The notes: generated by a model not told the origin, from the sequence alone. DNA of 34,037 nt from an uncultured Mycobacteriales bacterium (GCA_902805565.1 CADCTP010000316.1:1-34037); one strand, 5' to 3'; positions 1 to 7,464 are shown, numbered from the stretch's first letter. A program made the numbers and translations.

Positions 1-31
1 GAGCCCGGCCGGCCCGGGCCGGCCGGACCGC

Positions 32-1033
32 TCAGCCGCCGTGCCCCGCCGGCACCCGCTCCGCCTCCGGGACCGGGCCGGGCGGGGTGCCGTCGCCGAA
101 GGGGCGGCCGCCGAGGGACTCCCGGCCGTGCGGCGTCGTCCAGCCGGACAGGTCCGGCCCGACCGGAACGATCCCGGTCGGGTTGATGTCCCGGTGCACC
201 TCGTAGTAGTGCCGCTTGATGTGGTCGAAGTCGACGGTGTCGCCGAATCCCGGCGTCTGGAAGAGGTCCCGCGCGTACGCCCACAGCACCGGCAGCTCGG
301 TCAGCTTCTGCCGGTTGCACTTGAAGTGGCCGTGGTAGACCGCGTCGAACCGGACCAGCGTGGTGAACAGCCGCACGTCCGCCTCGGTGATCGTGTCCCC
401 GACCAGGTAGCGCTGCCCGGACAGCCGCTCGGTCAGCCAGTCCAGCGCCGTCCACAGCCGCTCGTACGCGTCCTCGTACGCCTCCTGCGAGCCGGCGAAC
501 CCGCACCGGTAGACGCCGTTGTTGACCTCGGTGTAGACCCGCCGCATCAGCTCGTCCAGCTCGTCGCGCAGCGCGACCGGGTAGAGGTCCGGCGCCCCGG
601 GCCGGTGGAAGGGCACCCACTCGGTCTCCAGGTCCAGCGTCATCCACGGGTAGTCGTTGGTCGCGACCTGGCCGGTGGGCACGTCGACCATCGCCGGCAC
701 GGTGATCCCGCGCGAGTAGTCCGGGAACCGGGCCAGGAACGCCTCCTGCAGCCGCTCGATCCCCAGCACCGGGTCCCGGCCGCCCGGGTCCAGGTCGAAG
801 GTCCAGGACCGCGCGTCGTGGGTCGGCCCGGCGATGCCCATCGACAGGACGTCCTCCAGCCCGAGCAGCCGGCGGACGATCACCGCCCGGCTCGCCCACG
901 GGCAGGCCCGGCTGACCACCAGCCGGTACCGCCCCGGCTCCACCGGATAGCCGAACCGGCCGTCCGCGGTGATCCGGGTCGGGATGTACTCGCTGTCCCG
1001 GTCGAACGCCCCGGTCTCGCTCACGTAGGTCAC
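32..1033 (-). CDS. ECM4/YqjG-like glutathionyl-hydroquinone reductase family protein (omega-class GST fold)
   Basis: The product is 333 aa. After an N-terminal tail it has the thioredoxin-like domain with the active-site motif CPWAS (Cys about residue 44; the family usually has CPWAHR), then DLDPGG, TVPAMVD and VATNDYPWM segments, and a helical C-terminal GST domain (YLVGDTITEADVRLFTTLVRFD, in the usual place). This is the ECM4/PcpF family, which reductively removes a thiol from S-conjugated hydroquinones using an active-site Cys. Most actinomycetes make mycothiol rather than glutathione, so the physiological thiol is probably mycothiol (inference). The GTG start at 1033 overlaps the stop of the upstream epimerase gene in a GTGA arrangement, so the two are translationally coupled. 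The family call is firm; the substrate is unknown. Confidence 0.88.
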   Translation of the reverse strand: MTYVSETGAFDRDSEYIPTRITADGRFGYPVEPGRYRLVVSRACPWASRAVIVRRLLGLEDVLSMGIAGPTHDARSWTFDLDPGGRDPVLGIERLQEAFLARFPDYSRGITVPAMVDVPTGQVATNDYPWMTLDLETEWVPFHRPGAPDLYPVALRDELDELMRRVYTEVNNGVYRCGFAGSQEAYEDAYERLWTALDWLTERLSGQRYLVGDTITEADVRLFTTLVRFDAVYHGHFKCNRQKLTELPVLWAYARDLFQTPGFGDTVDFDHIKRHYYEVHRDINPTGIVPVGPDLSGWTTPHGRESLGGRPFGDGTPPGPVPEAERVPAGHGG

Positions 1034-2232
1034 GCCCCGGGTCCTACCCCGCGGGCCAGCGCGGTCACCAGCGTCGGGGCCACCGGCAGCCGCGGGATCA
1101 GCGTCGCCTGCACGACGTGGTACGCGTCCGGCTTGCCCGCCCACACGGTCGCCGCCGGCCGGTTGGCCGGGTCCAGCTCGTGCCGCCACGAGCCGTGCTC
1201 GCGGTCGACCAGGTGCCGCTGCGCGTACGCCCAGACCCGCGCGTACCAGCCGTCGTAGCTCGGGTCGCCGGTCACCTGCCACAGCCGCGCCGCCGCGCCC
1301 AGCGCCTCGGCGACCACCCAGTGCATCCGCTGCCGCACGACCGGGGTGCCGTCGAAGTCGACCGTGTACGGGAACCCGTCCGCCCAGCTCGCGACCGCGG
1401 TGTCGAACAGCGCGACCGCGTCCGGCAGCAGCCAGTCCGGCGCCGCCTCCCCCAGCGCGGCCCGCAGCTCCAGCGCCAGCCGGGACCACTCCAGCAGGTG
1501 CCCGACCGTGACCCCGTACGGCCGGAAGGGGTGCGCCGGCTCCTCCCGGTTGTGGTCGCGCACCGGCCGCCAGTCGGCGGTGTAGTGCTCGGGCAGCAGC
1601 CACCCGGCCTCCCGGGCGAAGCCGTGCACCACCCGCTCGGTGATCCGCAGTGCCCGCCGCCGCCACACCGGGTCGCCGGTGACGTCCGCCGCCGCCAGGA
1701 ACGCCTCGACCGTGTGCATGTTCGCGTTCACCCCCCGGTACGGATCCAGGGTCGACCACGTGCGGTCCCAGTCGTCGACGACCAGCCCGTCGTCCTCCCG
1801 CCAGAAGCGCCGCTCCACCACGTCCAGCGCCTCGGCCAGCAGGGCGGGATCGCCGGCGCTGGACGCCGCGAGCACCACGAACGCGTGCCCGTACGCCTGC
1901 TTGGCCCCGTCCGCCGGCTCCGCCCCGTCCGCCGGCCGGACGGCGGCGTACCAGCCGCCGTGCTCGGCGTCCCGCAGCGGCCCGGTCAGCGCGGTCACCC
2001 CGTGCCGCACCAGCTCGTCGGCGCCCGGCAGCCCGAGCAGCCGGCCGATCGCGAACACGTGGGTCATCCGGCACGTCAGCCACAGCTCGACCGGCCGGCC
2101 CGGGTCACGCCGCCCGCGGGAGTCCAGGTGGCCGAAGCCCCCGGCCGGATCCCGGGCGGCCGCGGCGAACCGCAGCACCCGCTCGCACTCGGCGGCCAGC
2201 TCGGCATGGTGGGCAGGGTCGGTCAGCAGCAC
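1030..2232 (-). CDS. AGE-family sugar epimerase/isomerase (N-acylglucosamine 2-epimerase superfamily)
   Basis: The 400-aa product has the hallmarks of the (alpha/alpha)6-barrel AGE family: ELWLTCRMTHVF near residue 50, VVDDWDRTW, NMHTVEAFLAA, YGVTVGHLLEWSRL and QRMHWVVAEALGAA, which carry the His and Arg residues that line the active-site funnel. Members interconvert aldoses and ketoses (mannose, cellobiose, sulfoquinovose) or epimerise N-acylhexosamines; the substrate here cannot be told. I prefer the GTG at 2232 because the protein then opens LLTDPAHHAEL, typical for the family, and a CAGGCT hexamer lies 6 nt upstream as in leaderless genes. An ATG at 2268 would add 12 Gly-rich residues. 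It is first in a two-gene operon with the ECM4-like gene. Confidence 0.85.
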   Translation of the reverse strand: MLLTDPAHHAELAAECERVLRFAAAARDPAGGFGHLDSRGRRDPGRPVELWLTCRMTHVFAIGRLLGLPGADELVRHGVTALTGPLRDAEHGGWYAAVRPADGAEPADGAKQAYGHAFVVLAASSAGDPALLAEALDVVERRFWREDDGLVVDDWDRTWSTLDPYRGVNANMHTVEAFLAAADVTGDPVWRRRALRITERVVHGFAREAGWLLPEHYTADWRPVRDHNREEPAHPFRPYGVTVGHLLEWSRLALELRAALGEAAPDWLLPDAVALFDTAVASWADGFPYTVDFDGTPVVRQRMHWVVAEALGAAARLWQVTGDPSYDGWYARVWAYAQRHLVDREHGSWRHELDPANRPAATVWAGKPDAYHVVQATLIPRLPVAPTLVTALARGVGPGA

Positions 2233-2344
2233 ACCCCCAGCCTGCCCGCCCGGACCCCCACCACCCATCGGGCCCGCGGACGCCACGGCGCGGGAGACGT
2301 ACTGGCCAATCGCATTGTCGGGGGCCCTTCCGGTCCGGCGGCTT

Positions 2345-2372
2345 GCACGTGTAAGTTTGTACTGACACGCGC
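2345..2372. promoter_or_regulatory. imperfect inverted repeat upstream of the winged-helix gene
   Basis: GCACGTGTAA (2345-2354) and TGACACGCGC (2363-2372) pair at 8 of 10 positions, with CGTGT/ACACG perfect at the core. The repeat sits between the divergent epimerase and winged-helix genes, about 25 nt before the regulator start. An autoregulatory operator is the simplest reading, but it is only inferred from position. Confidence 0.4.
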
Positions 2373-2397
2373 AGAGATCGACTGACAGGAGCCGGTG

Positions 2398-2745
2398 GTG
2401 GCGGAGGAGCAGTCGGAGCTGGCCCTGATCCTCACGGCCCTGTCGCACCCGATCCGCCGCCAGGTGGTGGCCGCTCTGCACGACGGCCGCCAGTACGTCA
2501 GCGCGCTGGCCCGGGACCTGAGGATCAGCCGTCCGCTGCTGTACATGCACCTCGAGCGGCTCGAGCGGGCCGGGCTCGTGTCCGGCTCGCTGGAGCTCGG
2601 CTCGGACGGCCGCGCCGTCAAGTGGTACGAGCTGCGCCCGTTCGACGTGCACGTCACCGCGGCCGCCGTGGCAGCCGCGGCCGCGGCGGAGCGGGCCACC
2701 GAGGGCCGGGCGGCCGGGCCGCCCACTGACAAGAAGGGAACCTGA
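2398..2745 (+). CDS. winged helix-turn-helix transcriptional regulator (ArsR/MarR-like)
   Basis: The product is 115 aa. Residues about 8-75 form a winged helix: LILTALSHPIRRQVVAAL, then ARDLRISRPLLYMHLERLERAGLV as recognition helix and dimer helix, then a wing with KWYELRPF. The C-terminus is Ala-rich and probably disordered. No metal-binding Cys motif of the classic ArsR sensors is visible. Two GTG codons (2395, 2398) are possible starts; an AGGAG at 2387-2391 is better spaced for 2398. The gene is 2 nt from, and surely co-transcribed with, two small membrane proteins, so it probably controls or senses through them. The ligand is unknown. Confidence 0.85.
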   Translation: MAEEQSELALILTALSHPIRRQVVAALHDGRQYVSALARDLRISRPLLYMHLERLERAGLVSGSLELGSDGRAVKWYELRPFDVHVTAAAVAAAAAAERATEGRAAGPPTDKKGT

Positions 2746-2747
2746 CC

Positions 2748-2990
2748 ATGAGTGACGGTTGGTTGGCACTGACCTGGATCGTGGTGATCGGCGTGCTCGG
2801 GGTGGCGGTCGCCGCCGTGGTGCTCGCCCGCGCACGGGTCGCGGCGGCGCGGGCCGGCGCGGCGGACGGCGAGCGCTACCGGCAGCTGGCCGAGCGGCGC
2901 GCCGCCGGCCAGCAGCAGGCCGCGGCCGAGCTGGGCCGGCTCACCGAGCGCCTGGCGGCGGTGGAGAAGCTGCTGCGGGACGTCGGATGA
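2748..2990 (+). CDS. small single-pass membrane protein with C-terminal coiled coil
   Basis: The product is 80 aa. Residues about 5-28 are one hydrophobic helix (LALTWIVVIGVLGVAVAAVVL). The rest is a charged, heptad-like helix (ERYRQLAERRAAGQQQAAAELGRLTERLAAVEKLL) that should face the cytoplasm and form a coiled coil. The ATG follows an AAGGGAA ribosome site and the stop overlaps the next ATG (ATGA). No enzymatic domain is visible. Such proteins often sit beside a winged-helix regulator in actinomycetes, where I suspect they act as a membrane partner of the regulator; that role is inference. Confidence 0.75.
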   Translation: MSDGWLALTWIVVIGVLGVAVAAVVLARARVAAARAGAADGERYRQLAERRAAGQQQAAAELGRLTERLAAVEKLLRDVG

Positions 2991-3454
2991 GGCCACCGCC
3001 CTGGCTCACCCCGGCCCTGGGCGGCTGGATCCTGCTGGTCACGGTGGCGGCCGCGAACCTCACCTCGTGGCCGGTGCACGCCGGCGTCCTGCTGGCGGTG
3101 CTCGCCGCGCTCGCGCTCGCCCACGGCCGGGTGCACCGCCGGTGGCGGGTCGCCGGCCCGGTCGCGCTCGCGCTGGCCGGCGCCGGCGTCCTGACGACCT
3201 GGATCGACCCCACGTACGGGGACGGACCGGCCGGCGGCCTCGCGCCGAAAGCCGCCTGGACCGCCGCGGTCGTCGTCGCCGCTCTCGACATCGCGTACGC
3301 GCTGCACCGGCACCGCCGGCGCCCGGCACCGGACGAGGCGGCCGACCGGCTGACCGCCAACCAGACCGTGCTGGACGCGACCGTGTCCCGCCACCTCGAC
3401 GAGCTGGCCACCAGCCTCACGGCCATCGAAACCCGCCTCACCACCATCGGCTGA
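2987..3454 (+). CDS. small multi-pass membrane protein with C-terminal amphipathic helix
   Basis: The product is 155 aa with four likely membrane helices (about residues 10-25, 30-46, 55-70 and 85-103), then an Arg-rich linker and a C-terminal helix (LTANQTVLDATVSRHLDELATSLTAIETRLTTI) that looks like a coiled coil, echoing the tail of the preceding gene product. The ATG at 2987 overlaps the upstream stop by 4 nt. The three genes 2398-3454 form one operon. The two coiled-coil tails could pair with each other. No known domain was recognised. Confidence 0.72.
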   Translation: MRPPPWLTPALGGWILLVTVAAANLTSWPVHAGVLLAVLAALALAHGRVHRRWRVAGPVALALAGAGVLTTWIDPTYGDGPAGGLAPKAAWTAAVVVAALDIAYALHRHRRRPAPDEAADRLTANQTVLDATVSRHLDELATSLTAIETRLTTIG

Positions 3455-3507
3455 GGTGAAAGCCCGCATCGGCACCTCGACGGGGGCCCGCGGCCCACCA
3501 TCCGGAC

Positions 3508-3900
3508 ATGGAGCTCGGCAAGTCCGCGCTGGTGGGCGAGTTCGCCCGGCGGTGCGGCGACCGGGCCCGCACCCCGTCGTCGTGGTCGAGGACGCGCACT
3601 GGGCGGACGAGGCGACCCTGGACTGGCTGAGCTTCCTGGGCCGGCGCATCGCGCGGATCCCGGCGCTGCTGGTCGTGACGTACCGGGACGACGAGGTGGG
3701 GACGGACCACCCGCTGCGGCGCACGCTGGCCGCGCTGCCGAGCGCGGTCACCAGCCAGGTGCCGACGGTGACGACCGATCAGTTCGCCTCGCCCGAGGCC
3801 TGGCTGGCCTACTGGAAGACGGTGTACGGCCCGACGATCGCGGTCTACCGCGCGATCGCCGGCGACCCGGACCGGGTCGCCGCCACCTACTCAACGGTTG
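3508..3900 (+). pseudogene. hybrid gene relic: LuxR/LAL ATPase fragment joined to a methyltransferase 3' end
   Basis: Three fragments follow each other. From ATG 3508 one frame reads ELGKSALVGEFARRCGDRAR, a Walker A region of a LAL-type regulator ATPase. From about 3568 another frame reads PVVVVEDAHWADEATLDWL and then LLVVTYRDDEV, the Walker B and sensor region, so the stretch between them is deleted and shifted. From about 3762 the same frame becomes TTDQFASPEAWLAYWKTVYGPTIAVYR, the C-terminal signature of a class I SAM methyltransferase subfamily. The last frame stays open into the membrane-protein gene at 3933, so an automatic caller may wrongly make a 384-aa fusion from 3456. Fragment identities come from recalled family patterns. 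Confidence 0.7.
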
Positions 3901-3932
3901 CGCCAACTGGTTTGGCGTGCAAACCTGTCTGC
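3898..3932 (+). promoter_or_regulatory. leaderless-type promoter overlapped by a palindrome
   Basis: TTGCGC (3898-3903) and AAACCT (3921-3926) are spaced 17 bp and the ATG follows after 6 nt, which fits a leaderless sigma-70-like promoter. GGTTTG (3909-3914) and CAAACC (3920-3925) are perfect inverted arms with a 5-nt spacer, extendable to 8 of 9. The palindrome lies inside the core promoter, where a repressor would block RNA polymerase. The winged-helix regulator at 4607-4951 is the likely binder. Confidence 0.5.
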
Positions 3933-4610
3933 ATGAGTGACTCGCCCGAGGAACTGCTGGCCGACACGCTGACGCTGCGCAGGCGGGCGCGGGCGGACCG
4001 GCACGTCTACTGGTTACCGCTGCTGTTCTTCGGGCTGGCCATCGTGGGCTCCGCCCCGCTGTACGTCGAGCGCCTGCAGGTCCGGGGCGGTGGAGACCCG
4101 GCGGCGACGCTGTACTGGACCCAGACCGACCCGCGGTTGGGGCCGTACTGGACGGTCGCGCTGCTGGGCGGCGCTCTGCTGTCGGCGTGGTGGTACCGGC
4201 GGTGCGGGCGGCGGATCGGCATCGAGGGCACGGTCGGGCCGGCGGTCGTCGCGGCGACCCTGCTGGCCATCGGTCTGCTGGTCGCGGGCGTGCTGCCCCT
4301 CGGCGGCTACCTGTGGCCGCTCTGGGTGCACGACTACCGGGCGCTGTTGTTGATCGCGGTCGGGTTGCTCGCACTGGCCGTGCAGGAGCGGAGCCGGGAG
4401 CTCGGGATCATCGCGGTCCTGTTCACGGTGGCCGCTGTGCTCGCGAACACGTACAACGTGGAGAACGTGGTGTTCCGGCTCGGCTGGGACCCCTTCGTCG
4501 CTCATCCGGACCAGGCCCGCTTCGTGCACCTGCCGGCCCTGGCGGCGCCCGCGGCCGTGTTGCTGCTGGGCGGGGCCGTGGCCGGGCTGCGCGCCCGGCG
4601 GGTTCGATGA
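3933..4610 (+). CDS. multi-pass membrane protein of unknown function
   Basis: The product is 225 aa with about six membrane helices: LLFFGLAIVGSAPLYV, TVALLGGALLSAWWY, VGPAVVAATLLAIGLLVAGVL, ALLLIAVGLLALAV, LGIIAVLFTVAAVLA and LPALAAPAAVLLLGGAVAGL. The N-terminal 28 residues are charged and cytoplasmic. A soluble loop (ERLQVRGGGDPAATLYW) follows the first helix. No catalytic motif is evident. The gene overlaps the downstream regulator by ATGA and is preceded by a palindromic promoter, so the pair is a self-contained regulated unit. Similar membrane protein plus MarR-like pairs are common in actinomycetes, but the function is unknown to me. Confidence 0.75.
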   Translation: MSDSPEELLADTLTLRRRARADRHVYWLPLLFFGLAIVGSAPLYVERLQVRGGGDPAATLYWTQTDPRLGPYWTVALLGGALLSAWWYRRCGRRIGIEGTVGPAVVAATLLAIGLLVAGVLPLGGYLWPLWVHDYRALLLIAVGLLALAVQERSRELGIIAVLFTVAAVLANTYNVENVVFRLGWDPFVAHPDQARFVHLPALAAPAAVLLLGGAVAGLRARRVR

Positions 4611-4951
4611 CCCACCCGACCCGGGGCCTGGACGAGGTCGTCCACCAGCGGCATCGCCTCGGCATCCTCACCATCGCCGCGGAGGCCCGGCGGGTCGACT
4701 TCGGCTATTTGCGCGAGTCGCTCGAGCTGACCGGCGGCAACCTGTCCCGGCACATCTCGGTGCTGGCCGAGGCCGGGATGGTCGAGGTCGAGAAGGGGTA
4801 CGAGGGCAAGCGGCCGCGGACCTGGGTGCGGATCACCCCGGCCGGCCGGAAGGCACTGGCGGCCGAGATGGCGGCACTCGGAGTGTTGGTCCGCAGGCAC
4901 GGGTCGACCACGCCCGCACGGGCCCCGGCGCCGCGCCCCGTCCAGACCTGA
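4607..4951 (+). CDS. winged-helix regulator (MarR/ArsR-like, 'transcriptional regulator' family)
   Basis: The product is 114 aa. It carries RHRLGILTIAAEARRVDFGYLRESL, then TGGNLSRHISVLAEAGMVEVEKGYEGKRPRTWVRIT, a winged helix with recognition helix and charged wing, and a short Pro/Ala tail. This matches the single-domain regulators in which a DNA-binding winged helix is almost the whole protein. It starts inside the stop codon of the membrane-protein gene, so the two proteins are made together. Autoregulation through the palindrome at 3909-3925 is likely (inference). Confidence 0.85.
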   Translation: MTHPTRGLDEVVHQRHRLGILTIAAEARRVDFGYLRESLELTGGNLSRHISVLAEAGMVEVEKGYEGKRPRTWVRITPAGRKALAAEMAALGVLVRRHGSTTPARAPAPRPVQT

Positions 4952-5016
4952 TCCGGCCGCGGGACGCGCGCGTCCGCCGCGACCCCGGTCACGGCGCCGG
5001 CCGGGCACACTGGTCA

Positions 5017-5952
5017 GTGGCGCCCGCGGCCGTGGGCGCCGACGGGCACGGGGGGCGGGGTGCGATGGCGTCGACGGCTGGGCCACCGCGCCGGGTGAGC
5101 CGGCGGACCGTGCTCACCGGGGGCCTCGGGATCGCCCTGGCGGCCGTCGGGGTGGGCGTCCCGGTCACGCTGCGCTGGGCCCGGGACGCCGACCCGGGCG
5201 GGATGCTCGTCCCGGAGCTGGTCGCGGCACGCGAGTTCACCATCGCCCACCGCGGCGGGTCGGCCGACTGGCCGGAGATGTCGATGGAGGCCTACCGGCG
5301 CTCGGTCCGGCTCGGCGTGGACGCGCTGGAGATGTCGGTGGCCCGCTCGGCCGACGGGGTGTGGTTCGGGCTGCACGACGCGACCCTCGACCGTACGTCC
5401 GGCACGACCGGGTTCGCGGCGGCCGAGCACCCGTGGTCGCGGATCCGGACCCACCGGATCCGGCCCACGGGAGCGCACGACACGTCCGCCACCCACCAGC
5501 CGTACCTGCCGTTCCCCGACCTGGTCGCCGCCTACGCCGAGACCCACACGATCTTCGTCGACCCGAAGGCCGCGTCGCCGGACCACTACCCGGAGCTGCT
5601 GGCCCTGATGGACGCCGCCGGGCCGAAGGCGACCGACTCGTTCGTCGCCAAGGCGTACTGCACGACGACCGGCTGGGCCGACGCCGCCCGCGCCCGGGGC
5701 TACCGCACCTGGGGCTACTACTACGGGCGGGACCTGGCCGACGGCTCGACCCCGCTGGCCGCGAGCCAGGCGAGCTGGGACCTGCTCGGCCTGGACATCG
5801 CCGCGCCGGCCGATGCGTGGTCGGCGGTGCTGGCCGTGGGCAAGCCCGTCGTCGCCCACATCGTCGCCTCCCCCGCCGACGCCGCCACCGCCCGCGACCG
5901 CGGCGCGCGCGGCCTGATGATCTCCGCCGTACGCGAACTCCTGCCCGGGTAG
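5017..5952 (+). CDS. Tat-exported glycerophosphodiester phosphodiesterase-like protein
   Basis: The 311-aa product has a twin-arginine signal (RRVSRRTVLTGGLGIALAAVGVGV) and then a GDPD TIM barrel: AHRGGSADWPEMSMEAY with the first catalytic His, ALEMSVARSADGVWFGLHDATLDRTSG with the second His, IFVDPK, and a C-terminal LLGLDIAAP. GDPDs hydrolyse glycerophosphodiesters to glycerol-3-phosphate. The usual metal-binding E-x-D after strand 2 is E-M-S here, so one ligand is missing; this occurs in a known divergent subfamily and may change substrate or activity. GTG 5017 has a CACACT hexamer 5 nt before it (leaderless style); ATG 5065 would give a 295-aa protein with a shorter n-region. Confidence 0.82.
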   Translation: MAPAAVGADGHGGRGAMASTAGPPRRVSRRTVLTGGLGIALAAVGVGVPVTLRWARDADPGGMLVPELVAAREFTIAHRGGSADWPEMSMEAYRRSVRLGVDALEMSVARSADGVWFGLHDATLDRTSGTTGFAAAEHPWSRIRTHRIRPTGAHDTSATHQPYLPFPDLVAAYAETHTIFVDPKAASPDHYPELLALMDAAGPKATDSFVAKAYCTTTGWADAARARGYRTWGYYYGRDLADGSTPLAASQASWDLLGLDIAAPADAWSAVLAVGKPVVAHIVASPADAATARDRGARGLMISAVRELLPG

Positions 5953-6004
5953 GGACGCCTGCCGCCGGCTCCGGTACGGCCGCGCCGCCCACCCGGCTCC
6001 CCGC

Positions 6005-6595
6005 TCACGACGGAGGAACCGACAGGCCTGACACTCGCTCCGGCGGGACCCGCCCGGTCAGCCACACCCCGTTGGTGGCCCGGAGGAAGACCTCTCCCGC
6101 CGCGTGCATCCCGATCGCGTCCACCCGCAGGACGACCGGCTCGCCCCGGCGGGCGCCGACGGCGCGGGCGGTCGCCACGTCCGCGGACAGGTGCACGTGC
6201 GTACGCCGCCCCGGGCGCAGCCCGTGCTCCCGGATCGAGGGCAGGAACCGCGCGACCGTGCCGTGGTACAGCACGTCGGGCGGCCGCTGCGGCTCCAGTT
6301 GCAGGTCGACCGGCCGGGAGTGGCCCTGGGCGGCGCGGATGCGGTCGCCGTCGATCTCGTACCGGCGCTTCTCCCCGCCGGCGACCACCGCCTCCAGCCG
6401 CGCCCGGTCGACCGCCCGCCCGGCCCCGGCCAGCCCGGCGAGCAACCGGTCCACCGGCACCCATCCGCCGGGGCCCAGCTCGATCCCGACCGCATCCGGG
6501 TGGTGGCGCAGCACGTAGCCGAGGAATTTGCTGAGCGCCACGTCGTCGGGTTCGGTCCCCGTCACCGCGCACCGCGCCCGCGGATCGGCGAACAC
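6005..6595 (-). CDS. kptA: RNA 2'-phosphotransferase, Tpt1/KptA family
   Basis: The 196-aa product shows all Tpt1/KptA landmarks: LSKFLGYVLRHHPD (catalytic Arg about residue 30), a winged first lobe with GWVPVDRLL, RIRAAQGHS (catalytic His about 92), LYHGT, then RTHVHLS, PVVLRVDA and FLRATNGVWLTG of the NAD-binding lobe. The enzyme moves an internal RNA 2'-phosphate to NAD+, releasing ADP-ribose-1'',2''-cyclic phosphate. In fungi this ends tRNA splicing; in bacteria the biological RNA is unclear. The GTG at 6595 follows GATCGT by 6 nt; a GTG at 6565 would give 186 aa. It stands alone, converging on the GDPD gene. Confidence 0.93.
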   Translation of the reverse strand: MFADPRARCAVTGTEPDDVALSKFLGYVLRHHPDAVGIELGPGGWVPVDRLLAGLAGAGRAVDRARLEAVVAGGEKRRYEIDGDRIRAAQGHSRPVDLQLEPQRPPDVLYHGTVARFLPSIREHGLRPGRRTHVHLSADVATARAVGARRGEPVVLRVDAIGMHAAGEVFLRATNGVWLTGRVPPERVSGLSVPPS

Positions 6596-6783
6596 CCGCT
6601 CACGATCCCGACACTCCCGGCACCGGTCGTTCTCGGCCTGGTGGGAGGTGTGGTGGGAGCCGTCCTCGGCAGCACAGCGGCGATGCTAACCGCCCCGCGG
6701 TTCAGGACACCGCACGGCGGCTGGGTGCGGTCCGCGGTGGCCGGACGCCCCCGCAGGCCGGTGGGACCGGTGGGCGGTGCGGG

Positions 6784-7464
6784 TCAGCGGGCGGCCGCCC
6801 AGGCGATCAGGTAACCGAGGCTGTTGGTGGCGCAGTGCAGGCCGGCCGGGGCGAGCAGGCTGCCCGAACGTCGGCGCAGCTCGCAGAACAGGACCCCGGC
6901 GACCGCGGTACCGGCCACCGCGGCCAGCACCGCGCCGGTCCGTCCCGCGGCGCCGGTGCCGAACGCCGCCGCGGCGGCCGCGTTGCCGGTCGTCAGTCCC
7001 AGCGAGGGCAGCACGTGCCAGGCCCCGAAGGCGGCCGAGGACAGCGCGGTGGCCCAGGTGGTGCCCAGCCGGCGGGCGAGCAGCGCCCAGAGGACGCCGC
7101 GGAAGCCCACCTCCTCCAGCAGGACCGTTCCCAGCGGGACCCGGACCAGCGCGAACCAGGCCAGCGAGGCCGCGGACAGCCCGGCCGCCCGCTCGTCGGC
7201 GAACGCGGCCCGGGTCGCCGGCAGCGCCAGTGCCAGCAGGTAGCCGGCGAGCACGACCGCGGCGGCGGCCGCGGCCCAGCGCGACCCGGCTCGGACCCGG
7301 TCGGCACCCAGCCCGAGCTGCGACCAGGACAGCCCGGCCCGGCGCCCGAGCAGCAGCAGCACACCCGCCGAGGCGATGCAGACCGGCAGGTAGAGCTGCG
7401 GAGCGAGCCGGTTGGTGAGCAGGTTGGCGCCGGTCAGCACGATCAGCACCGGGACGAGGGCCAT
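6784..7464 (-). CDS. CPBP family intramembrane glutamic endopeptidase (Abi/CAAX protease-like)
   Basis: The product is 226 aa with seven or eight hydrophobic helices. The CPBP motifs are complete: LLEEVGFRG (EExxxR, Glu 117-118 and Arg 122), FGAWHVLPS (FxxxH, His 150) and GLHCATN (HxxxN, His 210 and Asn 214). These residues form the active site within the membrane. Bacterial members process prenylated or bacteriocin-related peptides or act in immunity and anchoring; no bacteriocin gene is visible here. The ATG is only 17 bp from the divergent GTG at 7482, so both transcripts probably begin at or near their start codons. Confidence 0.9.
   Translation of the reverse strand: MALVPVLIVLTGANLLTNRLAPQLYLPVCIASAGVLLLLGRRAGLSWSQLGLGADRVRAGSRWAAAAAAVVLAGYLLALALPATRAAFADERAAGLSAASLAWFALVRVPLGTVLLEEVGFRGVLWALLARRLGTTWATALSSAAFGAWHVLPSLGLTTGNAAAAAAFGTGAAGRTGAVLAAVAGTAVAGVLFCELRRRSGSLLAPAGLHCATNSLGYLIAWAAAR

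Noticed and set aside
32-2083. A 683-aa minus-strand reading frame covering both the ECM4-like and epimerase genes
   Set aside because: Its first half is Arg/Ala/Gly-rich frame shadow of the epimerase gene; only the part from GTG 1033 shows family motifs.
6596-6783. A plus-strand hydrophobic stretch (LGLVGGVVGAVLGSTAAML) between KptA and CPBP genes
   Set aside because: It has no start codon of its own in a sensible place, lies inside a frame antisense to kptA and is not followed by a credible C-terminus. The 188-bp gap most likely holds the kptA promoter.
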